Assembly: GCA_004335635.1 (NCBI GenBank)
Contig: QAXH01002919.1
Coordinates: forward strand, 5,720-25,507
Origin: Chloromonas sp. AAM2
Taxonomy: Eukaryota; Chlorophyta; Chlorophyceae; Chlamydomonadales; Chlamydomonadaceae
Direction: 5' to 3'
Length of the DNA stretch: 19,788 bases
Each line of letters opens with the position of its first letter. Position 1 is the stretch's first letter. Of this stretch, positions 7,201 through 14,300 are shown in pieces. A program made the position numbers and the translations under genes. The notes below the pieces were generated by a model. It saw only the letters and a list, made by a program, of their open reading frames with translations, had not been told where the DNA came from and ran no database searches.

Positions 7201-8246
7201 CATCACCTAGCCCTACTTTGATCCTGCATAGGCTTTGGTAATGGGAAGTGTTCAGTTGATCACAGCTGTGAGCGGCCAACTCTGCGTGTCCTGCTTGGTG
7301 TCTGCAGAAACTACCAGACCACCATCCATCGTTTGCACCACCACCAAAAGCACCAGCGCCCGTGTGGACGCCACCCTCCACCCCACCCCCTGCGGCTGTC
7401 CCCGTCCCGCCAACACCACAACCCTGGAGCCACCCACCCACACCAACCACTCCGGCTCCCCAATTACCCCCATCCGCCACCTTTGACTACACACGTGACA
7501 CTCCCCACGTGACCATGAACTGCCCTCTGAACTTGATCCGGGAGACTTCCATGTCTTCATTGGGAGGCATGGCCCCACATCACTCAACCTCAGGTGGCAT
7601 GTATTCACAGGGTGGGTCCTACAGCCAAGGTGGCATGGCAATATCCCAACCAGGCAAGGGTGCTGCCTACCCCCAGCATGCCATGGCGCCACAACAGGGC
7701 AGCACCGTCAGCCAGGTCGGCAGTGCGGCTTACCCACAACACACAACACAGGCTTACAGTCAGGGCGGTGTGGGCCCACAGTCACCAGGCCAAGGCAGCC
7801 CCGCTACACAGCAAGCACCACACACCCAGGGCGGATTCTACGTCCAAACTGCTCCCATTCTTCAGCAGCCAAGCCAGGGTGGTGTCTACACTCAACCTGC
7901 TGACGGCTTCAGCTTTGCTCTGCCTAGGAGCAACGAGCCTAGCACGTACAGCCAGGCTGGCGCCTACAGCGCCCACAGTGCCTCATATCACACAGGCATA
8001 CTTGCCCAGCATGGGAGCCAGACCGGCGCATACAGTCAAGGCAGGGCTTATCCAGCTAATCTCATGTCCATGCAACCAGCAGGCCATGTGCATGCATCCA
8101 CCAGCCAGCACGGTGCTTACCTTCACGGAGGTGTAATGCCACCACAGCCAGGCCAGGGTGGGCAGTACGGGGTTGGAGTTGCAGCCCCTTTACAGGTCCA
8201 GACACCCCTGCCTCTGCTCCGTGAGAGCTGGCAGGGCAGGGTGTGA
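996..8246 (+). CDS. gene A: IQ-motif protein with RDTP/PLxLIRE repeats and prion-like tail (16 exons)
   Basis: I do not recognise the family. Proposed join: 996-1221, 1262-1434, 1729-1824, 2535-2654, 3103-3240, 3708-3786, 4195-4325, 4834-4929, 5176-5343, 5556-5591, 5775-5839, 6021-6071, 6113-6272, 6571-6687, 6903-7022, 7308-8246. Phases agree throughout and the total is 2715 nt (904 codons plus TGA at 8244-8246). Order in the protein: Pro-rich N-terminus, acidic helical segment (aa 134-165), IQ motif (aa 188-205), further helical Gln/Glu-rich segments (aa 322-409), Trp/Tyr-containing region (aa 410-513), three RDTP...LIRE-type repeats (aa 514-671), then a Tyr/Gln/Gly/Ser-rich tail. No signal peptide or membrane segment is seen. 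The IQ motif implies calmodulin or EF-hand light-chain binding; a cytoskeletal or flagellar role is only a guess. Weak points are the start codon, the 1435 donor, the exon 5 acceptor (3103, or 3096 in another phase) and the 3' limit of exon 10 (5591 or 5627, both in frame). Confidence 0.72.
1262..1434 (+). CDS. gene A exon 2 (probable)
   Basis: The acceptor is TTACACCTCCAG, with the phase needed by exon 1. It encodes Gln/Asn/Thr/Ala/His-rich sequence including LTQNQNLIMLDAPSALATSH and SGSGHGHRHGAS. The donor chosen is TGTG|GTGGGA, because exon 3 must be entered in phase 0. A better-looking CAG|GTGCGC at 1459/1460 would break the frame unless another small exon exists. The low-complexity translation makes this exon less certain than the later ones. 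Confidence 0.45.
1729..1824 (+). CDS. gene A exon 3: acidic amphipathic helix
   Basis: A 96-nt phase 0-0 exon encoding 32 residues beginning AEEDIKVLLGAIEAERTLAD. It is helix-favouring with regularly spaced Leu/Ile/Met, so a coiled coil is likely. The acceptor is CTGGATCCAG, with a TACTAAC-like branch sequence near 1693; the donor is CAG|GTGGGT. Confidence 0.75.
1825..2534 (+). other. gene A intron 3 (710 nt)
   Basis: GTGGGT...CCCCAG. This is the longest intron proposed in gene A. I see no coding exon, RNA gene or repeat in it. The ORFs crossing it are Cys/Ser/His-rich and not phase-compatible with the neighbours. Confidence 0.5.
2535..2654 (+). CDS. gene A exon 4: IQ motif
   Basis: A 120-nt phase 0-0 exon. 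Its last 18 residues, AATVIQKNFRGHVARKEW, match the IQ consensus [IVL]Qxxx[RK]Gxxx[RK] closely: I-Q, then F-R-G, then R-K. This motif normally forms a helix that binds calmodulin or a related EF-hand light chain. The acceptor is GCTCCCCAG and the donor is GTGG|GTACTG. It is the best-supported functional call in gene A. Confidence 0.85.
2980..3006. repeat. perfect 10-bp hairpin inside gene A intron 4
   Basis: AGGATAGGCC (2980-2989), a 7-base loop, then GGCCTATCCT (2997-3006). The arms are exact reverse complements. It sits about 100 bases upstream of the exon 5 acceptor. Confidence 0.85.
3103..3240 (+). CDS. gene A exon 5
   Basis: Encodes VHLKDVLRGVDPELDPAALP followed by EVAQHHISAVNSRTGAGSKG, ending at CATGCAG|GTGGGT. 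With acceptor TTTTGAG the exon starts at 3103 in phase 0 and joins exon 4 directly. The stronger-looking acceptor TTGTTGCAG (exon start 3096) would need a phase-2 exon upstream that I could not find convincingly. No known domain is recognised. Confidence 0.7.
3708..3786 (+). CDS. gene A exon 6
   Basis: A phase 0-1 exon with acceptor TTGCCTGCAG and donor GCCAG|GTGAGG. It encodes GMRLSNPRIVMRKEVEAIQK and then RMECMPG. It is basic and helical, probably continuing the coiled-coil region. The single trailing base joins AC of exon 7 to give Asp. Confidence 0.75.
4195..4325 (+). CDS. gene A exon 7
   Basis: Enters after CCCCACACACAG with two bases completing a codon and ends in phase 0 at TTGCAG|GTACCA. 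It encodes repeated PDPSLDPSLD, then IQRILQGSLPASSASVIAAL and VRRCKELQ. Its last 20 or so bases recur in the following intron (4386-4407). Confidence 0.78.
4386..4407 (+). repeat. second copy of the exon 7 end, 80 bp downstream
   Basis: GCAGGTGCAAGGAACTGCGG followed by GT (4386-4407) repeats 4306-4327, the end of exon 7 including its donor, with two differences and an offset of exactly 80 bases. The copy is followed by GTGAGG, so it carries its own donor-like sequence. Confidence 0.75.
4834..4929 (+). CDS. gene A exon 8: coiled-coil segment
   Basis: A 96-nt phase 0-0 exon (acceptor TGTGTGTGCAG, donor CCAG|GTGGGT) encoding AALVEACESLQQSRMAEQGL and RAQNMKVVELSQ. Heptad-like spacing of Leu/Val/Met and many Gln/Glu suggest a coiled coil. 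The exon has the same length and phase as exon 3. Confidence 0.78.
5176..5343 (+). CDS. gene A exon 9, ending at a GC donor
   Basis: Encodes VHLELEEERSGRHALQQMVA and then KLRHALVAQQQAQQGGDATA, a Glu/Gln-rich helix, followed by NPHIAGWYRRQYAQ. The acceptor is CCTGTGCAG. The 3' end reads CAG|GCAAGT, which fits the known minor GC-AG class; reading on meets a stop two codons later, so a splice is needed here. Confidence 0.78.
5556..5591 (+). CDS. gene A exon 10 (short; alternative 3' end at 5627)
   Basis: Encodes GDFVKWEYDPSK. The acceptor is TTTTGCTGTGCAG. Donor AAG|GTGCGC gives a 36-nt exon. The downstream donor AGG|GTAAAG gives a 72-nt exon in the same phase, adding VRLRARYAGRCR. Either joins exon 11 in frame. 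Confidence 0.65.
5775..5839 (+). CDS. gene A exon 11
   Basis: Acceptor TTTCTCTGCAG and strong donor ATGA|GTGAGT. Encodes GSIAGGKRVFAGPEAEVELW and D, ending in phase 2. Reading past the donor gives a stop at once (GAG TGA). Confidence 0.78.
6021..6071 (+). CDS. gene A exon 12 (51-nt small exon)
   Basis: Acceptor TGTATGCACAG; one base completes the Asp codon begun in exon 11. Encodes REEDKVCIDWNNALTV and ends CCG|GTATCC in phase 2, completing Arg with the C of exon 13. It is flanked on its 3' side by a 41-nt intron. If skipped, exon 11 still joins exon 13 in frame. Confidence 0.6.
6113..6272 (+). CDS. gene A exon 13
   Basis: Encodes MRASIPEPLWVPRACEPQYQ, then YNDLIALQSDLAAGVKQGPM and DPLYYNPTPDTTQ. 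Acceptor GGCCCCGCAG, donor ACGCAG|GTATGC, phase 0 exit. It is rich in Pro and aromatic residues and looks like a conserved folded or peptide-like segment. Family unknown. Confidence 0.78.
6571..6687 (+). CDS. gene A exon 14: first RDTP/PLxLIRE repeat
   Basis: A phase 0-0 exon after CAACCCTTCAG, with donor GCGCAA|GTGCGT. It encodes TWFNLDPIHCSQFSYS and then RDTPIVPTVTPLSLIRE. The latter 17 residues have a same-length copy in exon 16 (aa 655-671). Confidence 0.8.
6903..7022 (+). CDS. gene A exon 15: divergent second repeat
   Basis: A phase 0-0 exon after GCCGGTGTGCAG, with donor GGCG|GTGAGA. It encodes NQFDPTRQPPIQSSGQ and VQPMYSVLPLIRED. The FDPTR...LPLIRE frame resembles the repeats in exons 14 and 16, with a longer spacer. 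Confidence 0.8.
7308..8246 (+). CDS. gene A terminal exon 16: Pro-rich linker, third repeat and Y/Q/G-rich prion-like tail
   Basis: A 939-nt exon open from acceptor GTGTCTGCAG to TGA. Residues 593-650 are a Pro/Thr/Ala linker (for example PVPPTPQPW). Residues 651-671 are FDYT plus RDTPHVTMNCPLNLIRE. From about 672 onward the sequence is almost free of charge, with repeated SYSQGG, YPQH, QGG and AYSQ units. Such Y/Q/G/S-rich stretches resemble prion-like domains that mediate reversible condensation in other proteins. The protein ends with QTPLPLLRESWQGRV, which echoes the PLxLIRE core. Confidence 0.85.
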   Translation, partial: KLPDHHPSFAPPPKAPAPVWTPPSTPPPAAVPVPPTPQPWSHPPTPTTPAPQLPPSATFDYTRDTPHVTMNCPLNLIRETSMSSLGGMAPHHSTSGGMYSQGGSYSQGGMAISQPGKGAAYPQHAMAPQQGSTVSQVGSAAYPQHTTQAYSQGGVGPQSPGQGSPATQQAPHTQGGFYVQTAPILQQPSQGGVYTQPADGFSFALPRSNEPSTYSQAGAYSAHSASYHTGILAQHGSQTGAYSQGRAYPANLMSMQPAGHVHASTSQHGAYLHGGVMPPQPGQGGQYGVGVAAPLQVQTPLPLLRESWQGRV

Positions 8247-8413
8247 GGGGCAGGGACACTAAGGGTGCATGTTTTATTCATTACGCGTTACGTTCACACA
8301 ACGTACAGAAAAGTTCCCTCGCGTGTGTTGGACGTGTTGTGCCCCTCTGACATGTGCCGTGTGGACTCGCATGTACATGTTGGGCGCCTGAAGCTTGTCA
8401 GTTGACGTTTTGT

Positions 8414-8653
8414 TCAACCCGTGTCTGCAGTGAACCAAGCGTGATGGTAACGCTTACTCGCATGTAGGTTAAACATTGTTGTTGCACGCTCAATGAACTT
8501 CATGTGAGCACGCCCTTTGGTCCGGTCCCACCAACTCTCGTCTTCTTTAGCAGCTTGACCCTTGACTCCTCCCTGCAGTTTGACTCTTCTTCCCGAACGT
8601 TCCTTTTCTTGCCCAGGGTTTGTCAGAAATGTGTCCAGCCTCAGCTCTTGCAT
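8414..8653 (-). CDS. possible small ORF, 79 aa, charged, unknown
   Basis: Starts with a genuine ATG at 8653 and ends TGA at 8414. The product is hydrophilic and rich in Lys, Arg and Glu, with segments AAKEDESWWDRTKGR and HMKFIERATTMFNLHASK and no Cys, unlike the Cys/Ser-rich shadow frames nearby. A TATA-like TTATATGA lies on the minus strand about 50 bases upstream (near 8703-8711). It is antisense to the presumed gene A 3' UTR. It could be chance, a gene fragment, or a small gene; no family is recognised. Confidence 0.25.
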   Translation of the reverse strand: MQELRLDTFLTNPGQEKERSGRRVKLQGGVKGQAAKEDESWWDRTKGRAHMKFIERATTMFNLHASKRYHHAWFTADTG

Positions 8654-8797
8654 GACTTGCCAGCGCCTGCGTTTGGTGTATGTGGGGCCTTGCTGTGGCG
8701 TCTCATATAACAGGCTGAACCTTCTCTGGCTGAAAACCCTGACCCTCGTTCAGGGACTTGGCATTACATGCACACTGAGCTGAGGGCCAGTTGGAGT

Positions 8798-8803
8798 AAT
8801 AAA
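8798..8803 (+). terminator. AATAAA, possible gene A polyadenylation signal
   Basis: Located about 550 bases after the gene A stop. The chlorophyte signal TGTAA is not found on the plus strand between 8247 and 9923, so this AATAAA is the only recognisable candidate. An A9 tract follows about 30 bases later. Confidence 0.25.
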
Positions 8804-8825
8804 GCACGACGATGAACAGATTGAA

Positions 8826-9012
8826 CAGATCCGCAAAAAAAAATATGATTGGGCTGGGTCAGTGTCATCTCCATGTCTGGGACATGCAATGAGACAGGTG
8901 ATGAGAAGAGAAAGGTGATGTGACAGGCAACACTTGTTACACCAATTCACACAAACTGTCCCAGAACTGGCAAACTTATTTTTTTTGCGGAAACTTCTTT
9001 TTTGCGAATCTG
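8826..9012. repeat. A-tract/T-tract inverted repeat
   Basis: CAGATCCGCAAAAAA (8826-8840, continuing to nine A) pairs with TTTTTTGCGAATCTG (8998-9012) with one mismatch. A second right-hand arm, TATTTTTTTTGCGG (8977-8990), also pairs with the left arm. The arms flank about 130-160 bases. Confidence 0.65.
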
Positions 9013-9262
9013 TGGACAGCTCCATACCCTGTCGTGCAACACCGTGCGCTCTCTTTTCCTGTCGCCCTGCCTGGATTTGCTATGCCACGTGTTCTCTTAC
9101 TCAAACGGGGGGGCTAGCCGATGCTACTCAAAGGTTGGCAGACCTTTGCAGGCGGGCTTGAAGTACAGGCTCACCAGACGTCACGTGCTCTGCCGCACTG
9201 AGGGACCTGCCAGCAGCCAGGGACGACCCATCAACACGTCATGCTGCAGAACGCCTGGGCTC

Positions 9263-9267
9263 TTACA
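9263..9267 (-). terminator. TGTAA, possible gene B polyadenylation signal
   Basis: The reverse complement reads TGTAA, the usual poly(A) signal of chlorophycean algae. It is the first I find downstream of the gene B stop at 9924, implying a 3' UTR of about 660 bases, which is within the range known for such algae. A five-base motif can occur by chance. Confidence 0.35.
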
Positions 9268-9923
9268 GCTTATCAACAACGACGCGTGGCACAGCAAGCA
9301 TGTGTGCTCACTCCTTAAGACAAGACAGGACAGGCAGCAAGGCACGACAAACAACAAGGTTTCTCGTACTGGCCTCGAACAGCAAGCCACAGTCGTAACG
9401 GTCAAGTTGATGCAAAGTCCTTGCTCGACAAAGGCAACTATACATCTGGCGATCTTTTCTTTCTAGTGTTGACCAGTTGAATAGGCAGTGCAATAGGATA
9501 AAGGCAGAAAGCGGCATGGAAAGGACAGAATTGCACACGGGCAAGAGGTAAGAAGTTGAGGGATTGTTCGGTACTCATACATGGTGTATGTACATGCACG
9601 GCCAGCAATGCATCAGAACATAAACAAGGCCCAATAGGGGACAATAAAGGTAAATGGTCTCATCAGTTCTGAAGCAGACATAGTCATCAGTGTGGCAGTA
9701 GCACACCACACTATCAGCAATTCAGGGCGGCCCCTTGACAGCATATGCAAGTGACGGCAAACCAAACTCGACATAGAAGTGCCCCAGTATGCAACCACTG
9801 GTGGAGGTAAGGAACATTCCGAACCCAGTCTTCAACGCTCATGTTTGCTCTGCAATGCACAGGGTTCCGCTCAGCTGCGCTGTCCTACTGTGTTGCTTCC
9901 GGCCATCTGCGGCCCAAGCCTTG

Positions 9924-11309
9924 CTACCGTTGGCGTGCTAACACCCCTGTCTGTTCCGCACGTTTGACCAGGTGTATCAATGCGGTCTGTTGCTCGGGAC
10001 TCAGCGGTGACTGCCCATGCAGGCGCTCCGATGCCTGCGACAAATCCAGTGCCGCCCTGGCCAGCCCCACGCCACCCTCCATAATCCCCAAATGCACAGC
10101 CGCGTCGACTGCGGCTGCTAAATGCGTTCCTGTATGGGGCGGCAGGGGTGGAATACCACTGCTGGCCCGGCTCGCCAACAGGTCTTCTGCTTTGGCTTGC
10201 ACGTGCTTCGCCTTCACTTTCAACACCCCCTCCACCCAAGTGCGCAGCACCTCGGTGCGCTTTGCCAGGGTGGCTGCATCCGTTGCTGCATGCTGCCTCG
10301 GCACTGATGGCCCTGTGCTTGTCGGCGCCAAACCCTGCTGGCGCGCGTCTGCCGTTGCAGACAAGCCCCCTTGTTCTGTAACCAGGGCGAGGGCTGTCAA
10401 TGCATGCGAAAGCGAATGGTTAGTAATAAAGTCTGGCTGCAAAAGCTTCTTGGGTATCAACTTGTCGGCCAGCGGCTTGAAAGGGTTCTTTAACCCGCCT
10501 ATGAGCCGCAAAAGAAACATGACGTTGCCATCAGGGGCGGCTGGGTTGAGGATTCCTTGCTGTGCGGCATGGGCGAATGCTAGCAGAAGTACAGGCTGGT
10601 GCGCTGGTGGCAGGCGGGCATAACCGTTGATACAGCGTTTCAGCTCGGCATCGCTCGGGAACGCCAAATGGGACGTGGCTTCCTTGCTTGATTGACACAA
10701 AGTTTTGTTGGCAGAAGCCGTACCCTGGCCAGTCCATGCTGTCTGGAGATCATGTGACGTTTGTGAAGCGCGTGACCTGGCCTGCGACAATGTCGGCAAG
10801 AGTCCCCTCCAAGCCATCCCATCTTCCTCCGTGAGGTTCAACTTGGAAGTGTATGCCTGTAGGGAAGCCGGACGAGGCGCGCAAGCATCGCGCAGCCTGG
10901 CCACCATCTTGAGCATGGTCAGTGCCTCATGCACTCCAATCAACCGGGAGAACCCGCTGCCATGGCTGCTGCCACTGGTGCTGTTTCTGCGGCTGGTCTT
11001 GTCACCTGCTGTCAATGCAAATGGCTGCTGCCGTTGGTGCTTCTTGTGTGTGAGGATCTTTTTAAGGGTTGTATCAGGTGAAACCGATGCAAGCTGCTGC
11101 TGTTGCTGCTGCTGCACGTGCTCTATGTGTGGAAGCAGGCCCTCAAGGGTGTTGATTGTTTCGTCAAGGACGGCAGGCGGCAGGAGCCAGGCTTGCAGTA
11201 CCAGGTCGTGGGTCAGATGGCGCACACAGCACAACAGCGTTGTGATCGTTGGGTCGTCTTCCTCACTCTTCCGAGCTGTGATGGCAGACTTCGCCAACTT
11301 GCTCCACAC
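9924..11309 (-). CDS. gene B terminal exon l (461 codons)
   Basis: Acceptor CGTGTTTGTAG, phase 0; stop TAG. Begins VWSKLAKSAITARKSEEDDP and contains a Gln7 run, the helical units LKRCINGYARLPPAHQPVLL and LLRLIGGLKNPFKPLADKLI, and ends QTALIHLVKRAEQTGVLARQ plus R. There is no RAP domain signature at the end. The C-terminal helical units look like degenerate solenoid repeats. Confidence 0.85.
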   Translation of the reverse strand: MWSKLAKSAITARKSEEDDPTITTLLCCVRHLTHDLVLQAWLLPPAVLDETINTLEGLLPHIEHVQQQQQQQLASVSPDTTLKKILTHKKHQRQQPFALTAGDKTSRRNSTSGSSHGSGFSRLIGVHEALTMLKMVARLRDACAPRPASLQAYTSKLNLTEEDGMAWRGLLPTLSQARSRASQTSHDLQTAWTGQGTASANKTLCQSSKEATSHLAFPSDAELKRCINGYARLPPAHQPVLLLAFAHAAQQGILNPAAPDGNVMFLLRLIGGLKNPFKPLADKLIPKKLLQPDFITNHSLSHALTALALVTEQGGLSATADARQQGLAPTSTGPSVPRQHAATDAATLAKRTEVLRTWVEGVLKVKAKHVQAKAEDLLASRASSGIPPLPPHTGTHLAAAVDAAVHLGIMEGGVGLARAALDLSQASERLHGQSPLSPEQQTALIHLVKRAEQTGVLARQR

Positions 11310-14300
11310 CTACAAACACGGACAATAGAAGGCAATTTGATTTGCTTTGAGTGTTGATTGAATTAGTAGGCGATGCATCTGAGGGCCAATGCACACGTGC
11401 AAGCAACGCATTCATAAAGCACTCGTGAACCTGCACTTGGCCGTCATGAGTCGCACCTGACAACTCATCCTTACTCCCATCATCGTCTGCCACCTTGCAT
11501 GCCTTTCTGACATCATCTGTGCGGTCAATGTGCGGCAAGCCACTTGATCAGGCTCCAGTGAGCCCATGCCCGCATCACAGCCCGAACGTTACCCCGTTTA
11601 CGTCAGGTTTGTAGTGCGTGATGTGTATTGGTGCACAGTACTCACGTTTAAATTCAGCAGACAATCCTGTAAAGGCAGCGGCTGCCTTGCTCCAGGGTCA
11701 CGGTATTCCATAGGGTCCCGCTCATCGTGCATGTCGACCGCTTGGGCCACCCGCGTCGCCTGCCCCAGATCGCCTGCCCCCAGCACACACACTGCCCGCC
11801 ATGCACGCAACACCACCAGGCGCGCCATGTGAGCCATGTGATACTCCAAGGAGGCCACCACACGCATGTCCAGGCCAGTTTCTGTGCCCTGCAGCATCTG
11901 TGTGATGCTTGTGTTGGTGCTGCCTGTCTCGGGTCGCCTACCCGCTAAGTGAAAGTCGGCGGCTGCTAACACGTGAGTGGCCCATACGTTCAGCTCGTAA
12001 CGTGAGCTCACATCGCGTGTGCGCAAGTAAAGATTGACCTCTGCTTCCTGCCTAGAGTTACGCAAGCCCTGGTGAGGCTGTGTGCACTGTTCATCGGTGC
12101 TGAGCTGAGCGGGGTTGCTGGGAGGGTCGAGGCTGGACTGTGATTTCACGGTTTGCTGTGAGCCAGAGGTTGAGCCAGGGCTGTGACTTGATTGAAGAGG
12201 TTGGTTGAGATTGGTGTGTAGCAACACCAGCAGGGCGGTCGGGTCCTCCTTCTGAAGCCGCAAAGCACCTGCTGCCTCCATAGCCTGACTAGAGTTCAAG
12301 GGCGCCGGGCATATGCCACACAATTCCCGATCCTCTTGCAACTTTGCTGCAGCACAAACCACATCGGACCATGCCGACCAGGGTGTACCCACAACGGACG
12401 GCTCAGCTTCCACCGAACCATGATTAACATCCTCGTCCATTGATGAATACCCAGTTGCCTCTGGCTTGCCTTGCATCTCGGCAGCAGACGTCTTGTTGGC
12501 AGGCTTGTTGGTTGCGTTATGCCGCACAGCGTTGACGCGTGGGCGGGGCATGGGCATGCGAGCGCACAGTTCAAGTCGCAGCCACCGCCAGAGCTCTGCT
12601 TGCTGGAGGGCTGGCTGGCCAGACAGTACTCGCACCAATCGCAGCAGTGTGGGTGTGCAAATACTGCCTAGTGTGTACTGTTGAGCGTGTGTGGTGAGTG
12701 CTTCTACCACTAAGCTCAGGGCTAGGCCCCGCGCACTCTGACCATCTCCTATCTGCACAACGTGCCTGCTGCTGCTGCTGCTGCTGCTGCTGGTGGGCCG
12801 GCGGCGGTTGCCAGCCAGCTGTTCCAGGGCCAGCGCCTGGCCACCAGCCAGAGCGGCCAGAGCCTGGGCCAGTGGGGCAGCTAGTGTGCTCGTGTCCTGA
12901 CCTGCCAGCCGAGCCTCTTCCAGCCGGCCAGCCAGCCATGCTGCTGCTGCCACTGCCAACTGCTCCGTCACCTGCTGCACCCGCGGCACACCTTCCAGCA
13001 CCGGTGGATTCTGAAGCAGCTGCCCGGTAGCTGCCAGCAGCGTGCAGCACTGCCGCGGAGTGCAGGACTGCTGCTCTGCATTCCTCTGGCCTACTGCCCT
13101 GGCATCTGCTGTTGATGCTGCCTTGCTGCCATGCGTGCCTGACTGCGTTCCACTGATGCCTGCTCCGGCATCTGTTGCTGGATGGTCCTGCTGAAACAGC
13201 CGGGCAGTGCTGTCCTTATGCTGCCAGACGGGGAGGGTGTCGCTGCTGGAGCCAGCTGGTGGCTCCTGTTGCAGCCCGGCCAGGCCCTGCAGCTGCAGAC
13301 TGCAGGACAGCAGCAGACCCCTGCCCCATGCCTGCATCAGCCAGTAGTCTTCATCCGTCGGTGGCACGACTGCTTGTGCCTTTGCCTCCATCTGCTCGTA
13401 CCCCAGCACCTTGCCTTCATCATTACTCTTGTCCCTGCCACTGCTTGAAGGGCTGTCAGGCAGGCTTGGCCTGGCCAGGTGAAGAGCAGCCAATGCTGAA
13501 TGAAGAGACAGCAACAGGTCTACATTGTTCTTATGGCGGACCGGTTCCTGCTGCTGCTGGTTTTGAGATTCAGAACCCTTCCCTGGTGGTCTTGTCCCGA
13601 AAGGACCAAGACCAGACACTTTGAATGACGGATGCGGAGATTGCACACGAGCGGCAGCAAGACTGGGAGTATCGGTGGGAAGTGCTTGGCCAGCACTGCC
13701 AAATGTGGGCAGAGATGGACTGATGAAGCGAGCAGTAGAGGCCGCTGCTTTCTGCTTGGGTGCGTCGGAGTAAGGGCTGTGCCCAAGAAAGAGCGCAGCC
13801 CTAGGCAGCATGATTGCATGCAGTCGGTACACCACGTGGTCGATTTGAGCCTGCATACCACAACCAAAAGCAGGCTTGATTCACCGTGATCGCGGACAAG
13901 CAACTAACAAGCAGATTGGCAGGAGAATGGCATCAGTGCATAATCGAGATATTTGCTGATGCTCACGAGCATATGACCTTTAACTGCATTTCATACATCA
14001 TCTCATCCGCAGTGAATGCTAGCTTGGTGTTGCATGAATGATAACTCCTGAATGCACACAACACTTCGAACTCTATGCATGCCCTTGCACTTTCTACATC
14101 AATCCTACGTTATCCTCAGAAAAAACAAACTGCAGGTACCAAGTGCAAGCGTATTCCTAGTGCGTTGGGCAGGCGGTGTGACACATGCACAATGTGCACA
14201 TAGCTTGTAACCAGCAACCCCTTGCACCTCTTGTTGGTGTGGTATGCTGAGTTGCCCCCCTGTGAGCATGGCGACCAAGCTGTTGGCTCGCAATTGAGCC

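Larger units (their letters stand above)
8247..9923. other. region between convergent genes A and B
   Basis: About 1.7 kb holding the presumed 3' UTRs of both genes. It contains an AATAAA at 8798-8803 (+), an A-tract inverted repeat (8826-9012), TGTAA on the minus strand at 9263-9267, and one small minus-strand ORF (8414-8653). Other ORFs here, such as the plus-strand frame over 9002-9466, are Cys/Ser/Leu-rich with no ATG-led or motif-bearing reading. Confidence 0.5.

Noticed and set aside
7594..8136. 180-codon plus-strand frame over the prion-like tail
   Set aside because: Shadow of the repetitive gene A exon 16, which is in frame with a good acceptor and the upstream exons.
9002..9466. 154-codon plus-strand frame between the genes
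   Set aside because: Begins at a non-ATG codon and is Cys/Ser/Leu-rich, with no motif and no splice partner.
9841..10623. 260-codon plus-strand frame opposite gene B exon l
   Set aside because: Cys/Ala-rich antisense shadow; the minus-strand frame is longer, has a good acceptor and continues the gene B phases.
12571..13050. 159-codon minus-strand frame within gene B exon k
   Set aside because: A second frame over the triplet-rich segment; the main exon k frame spans 735 codons with matching splice phases.
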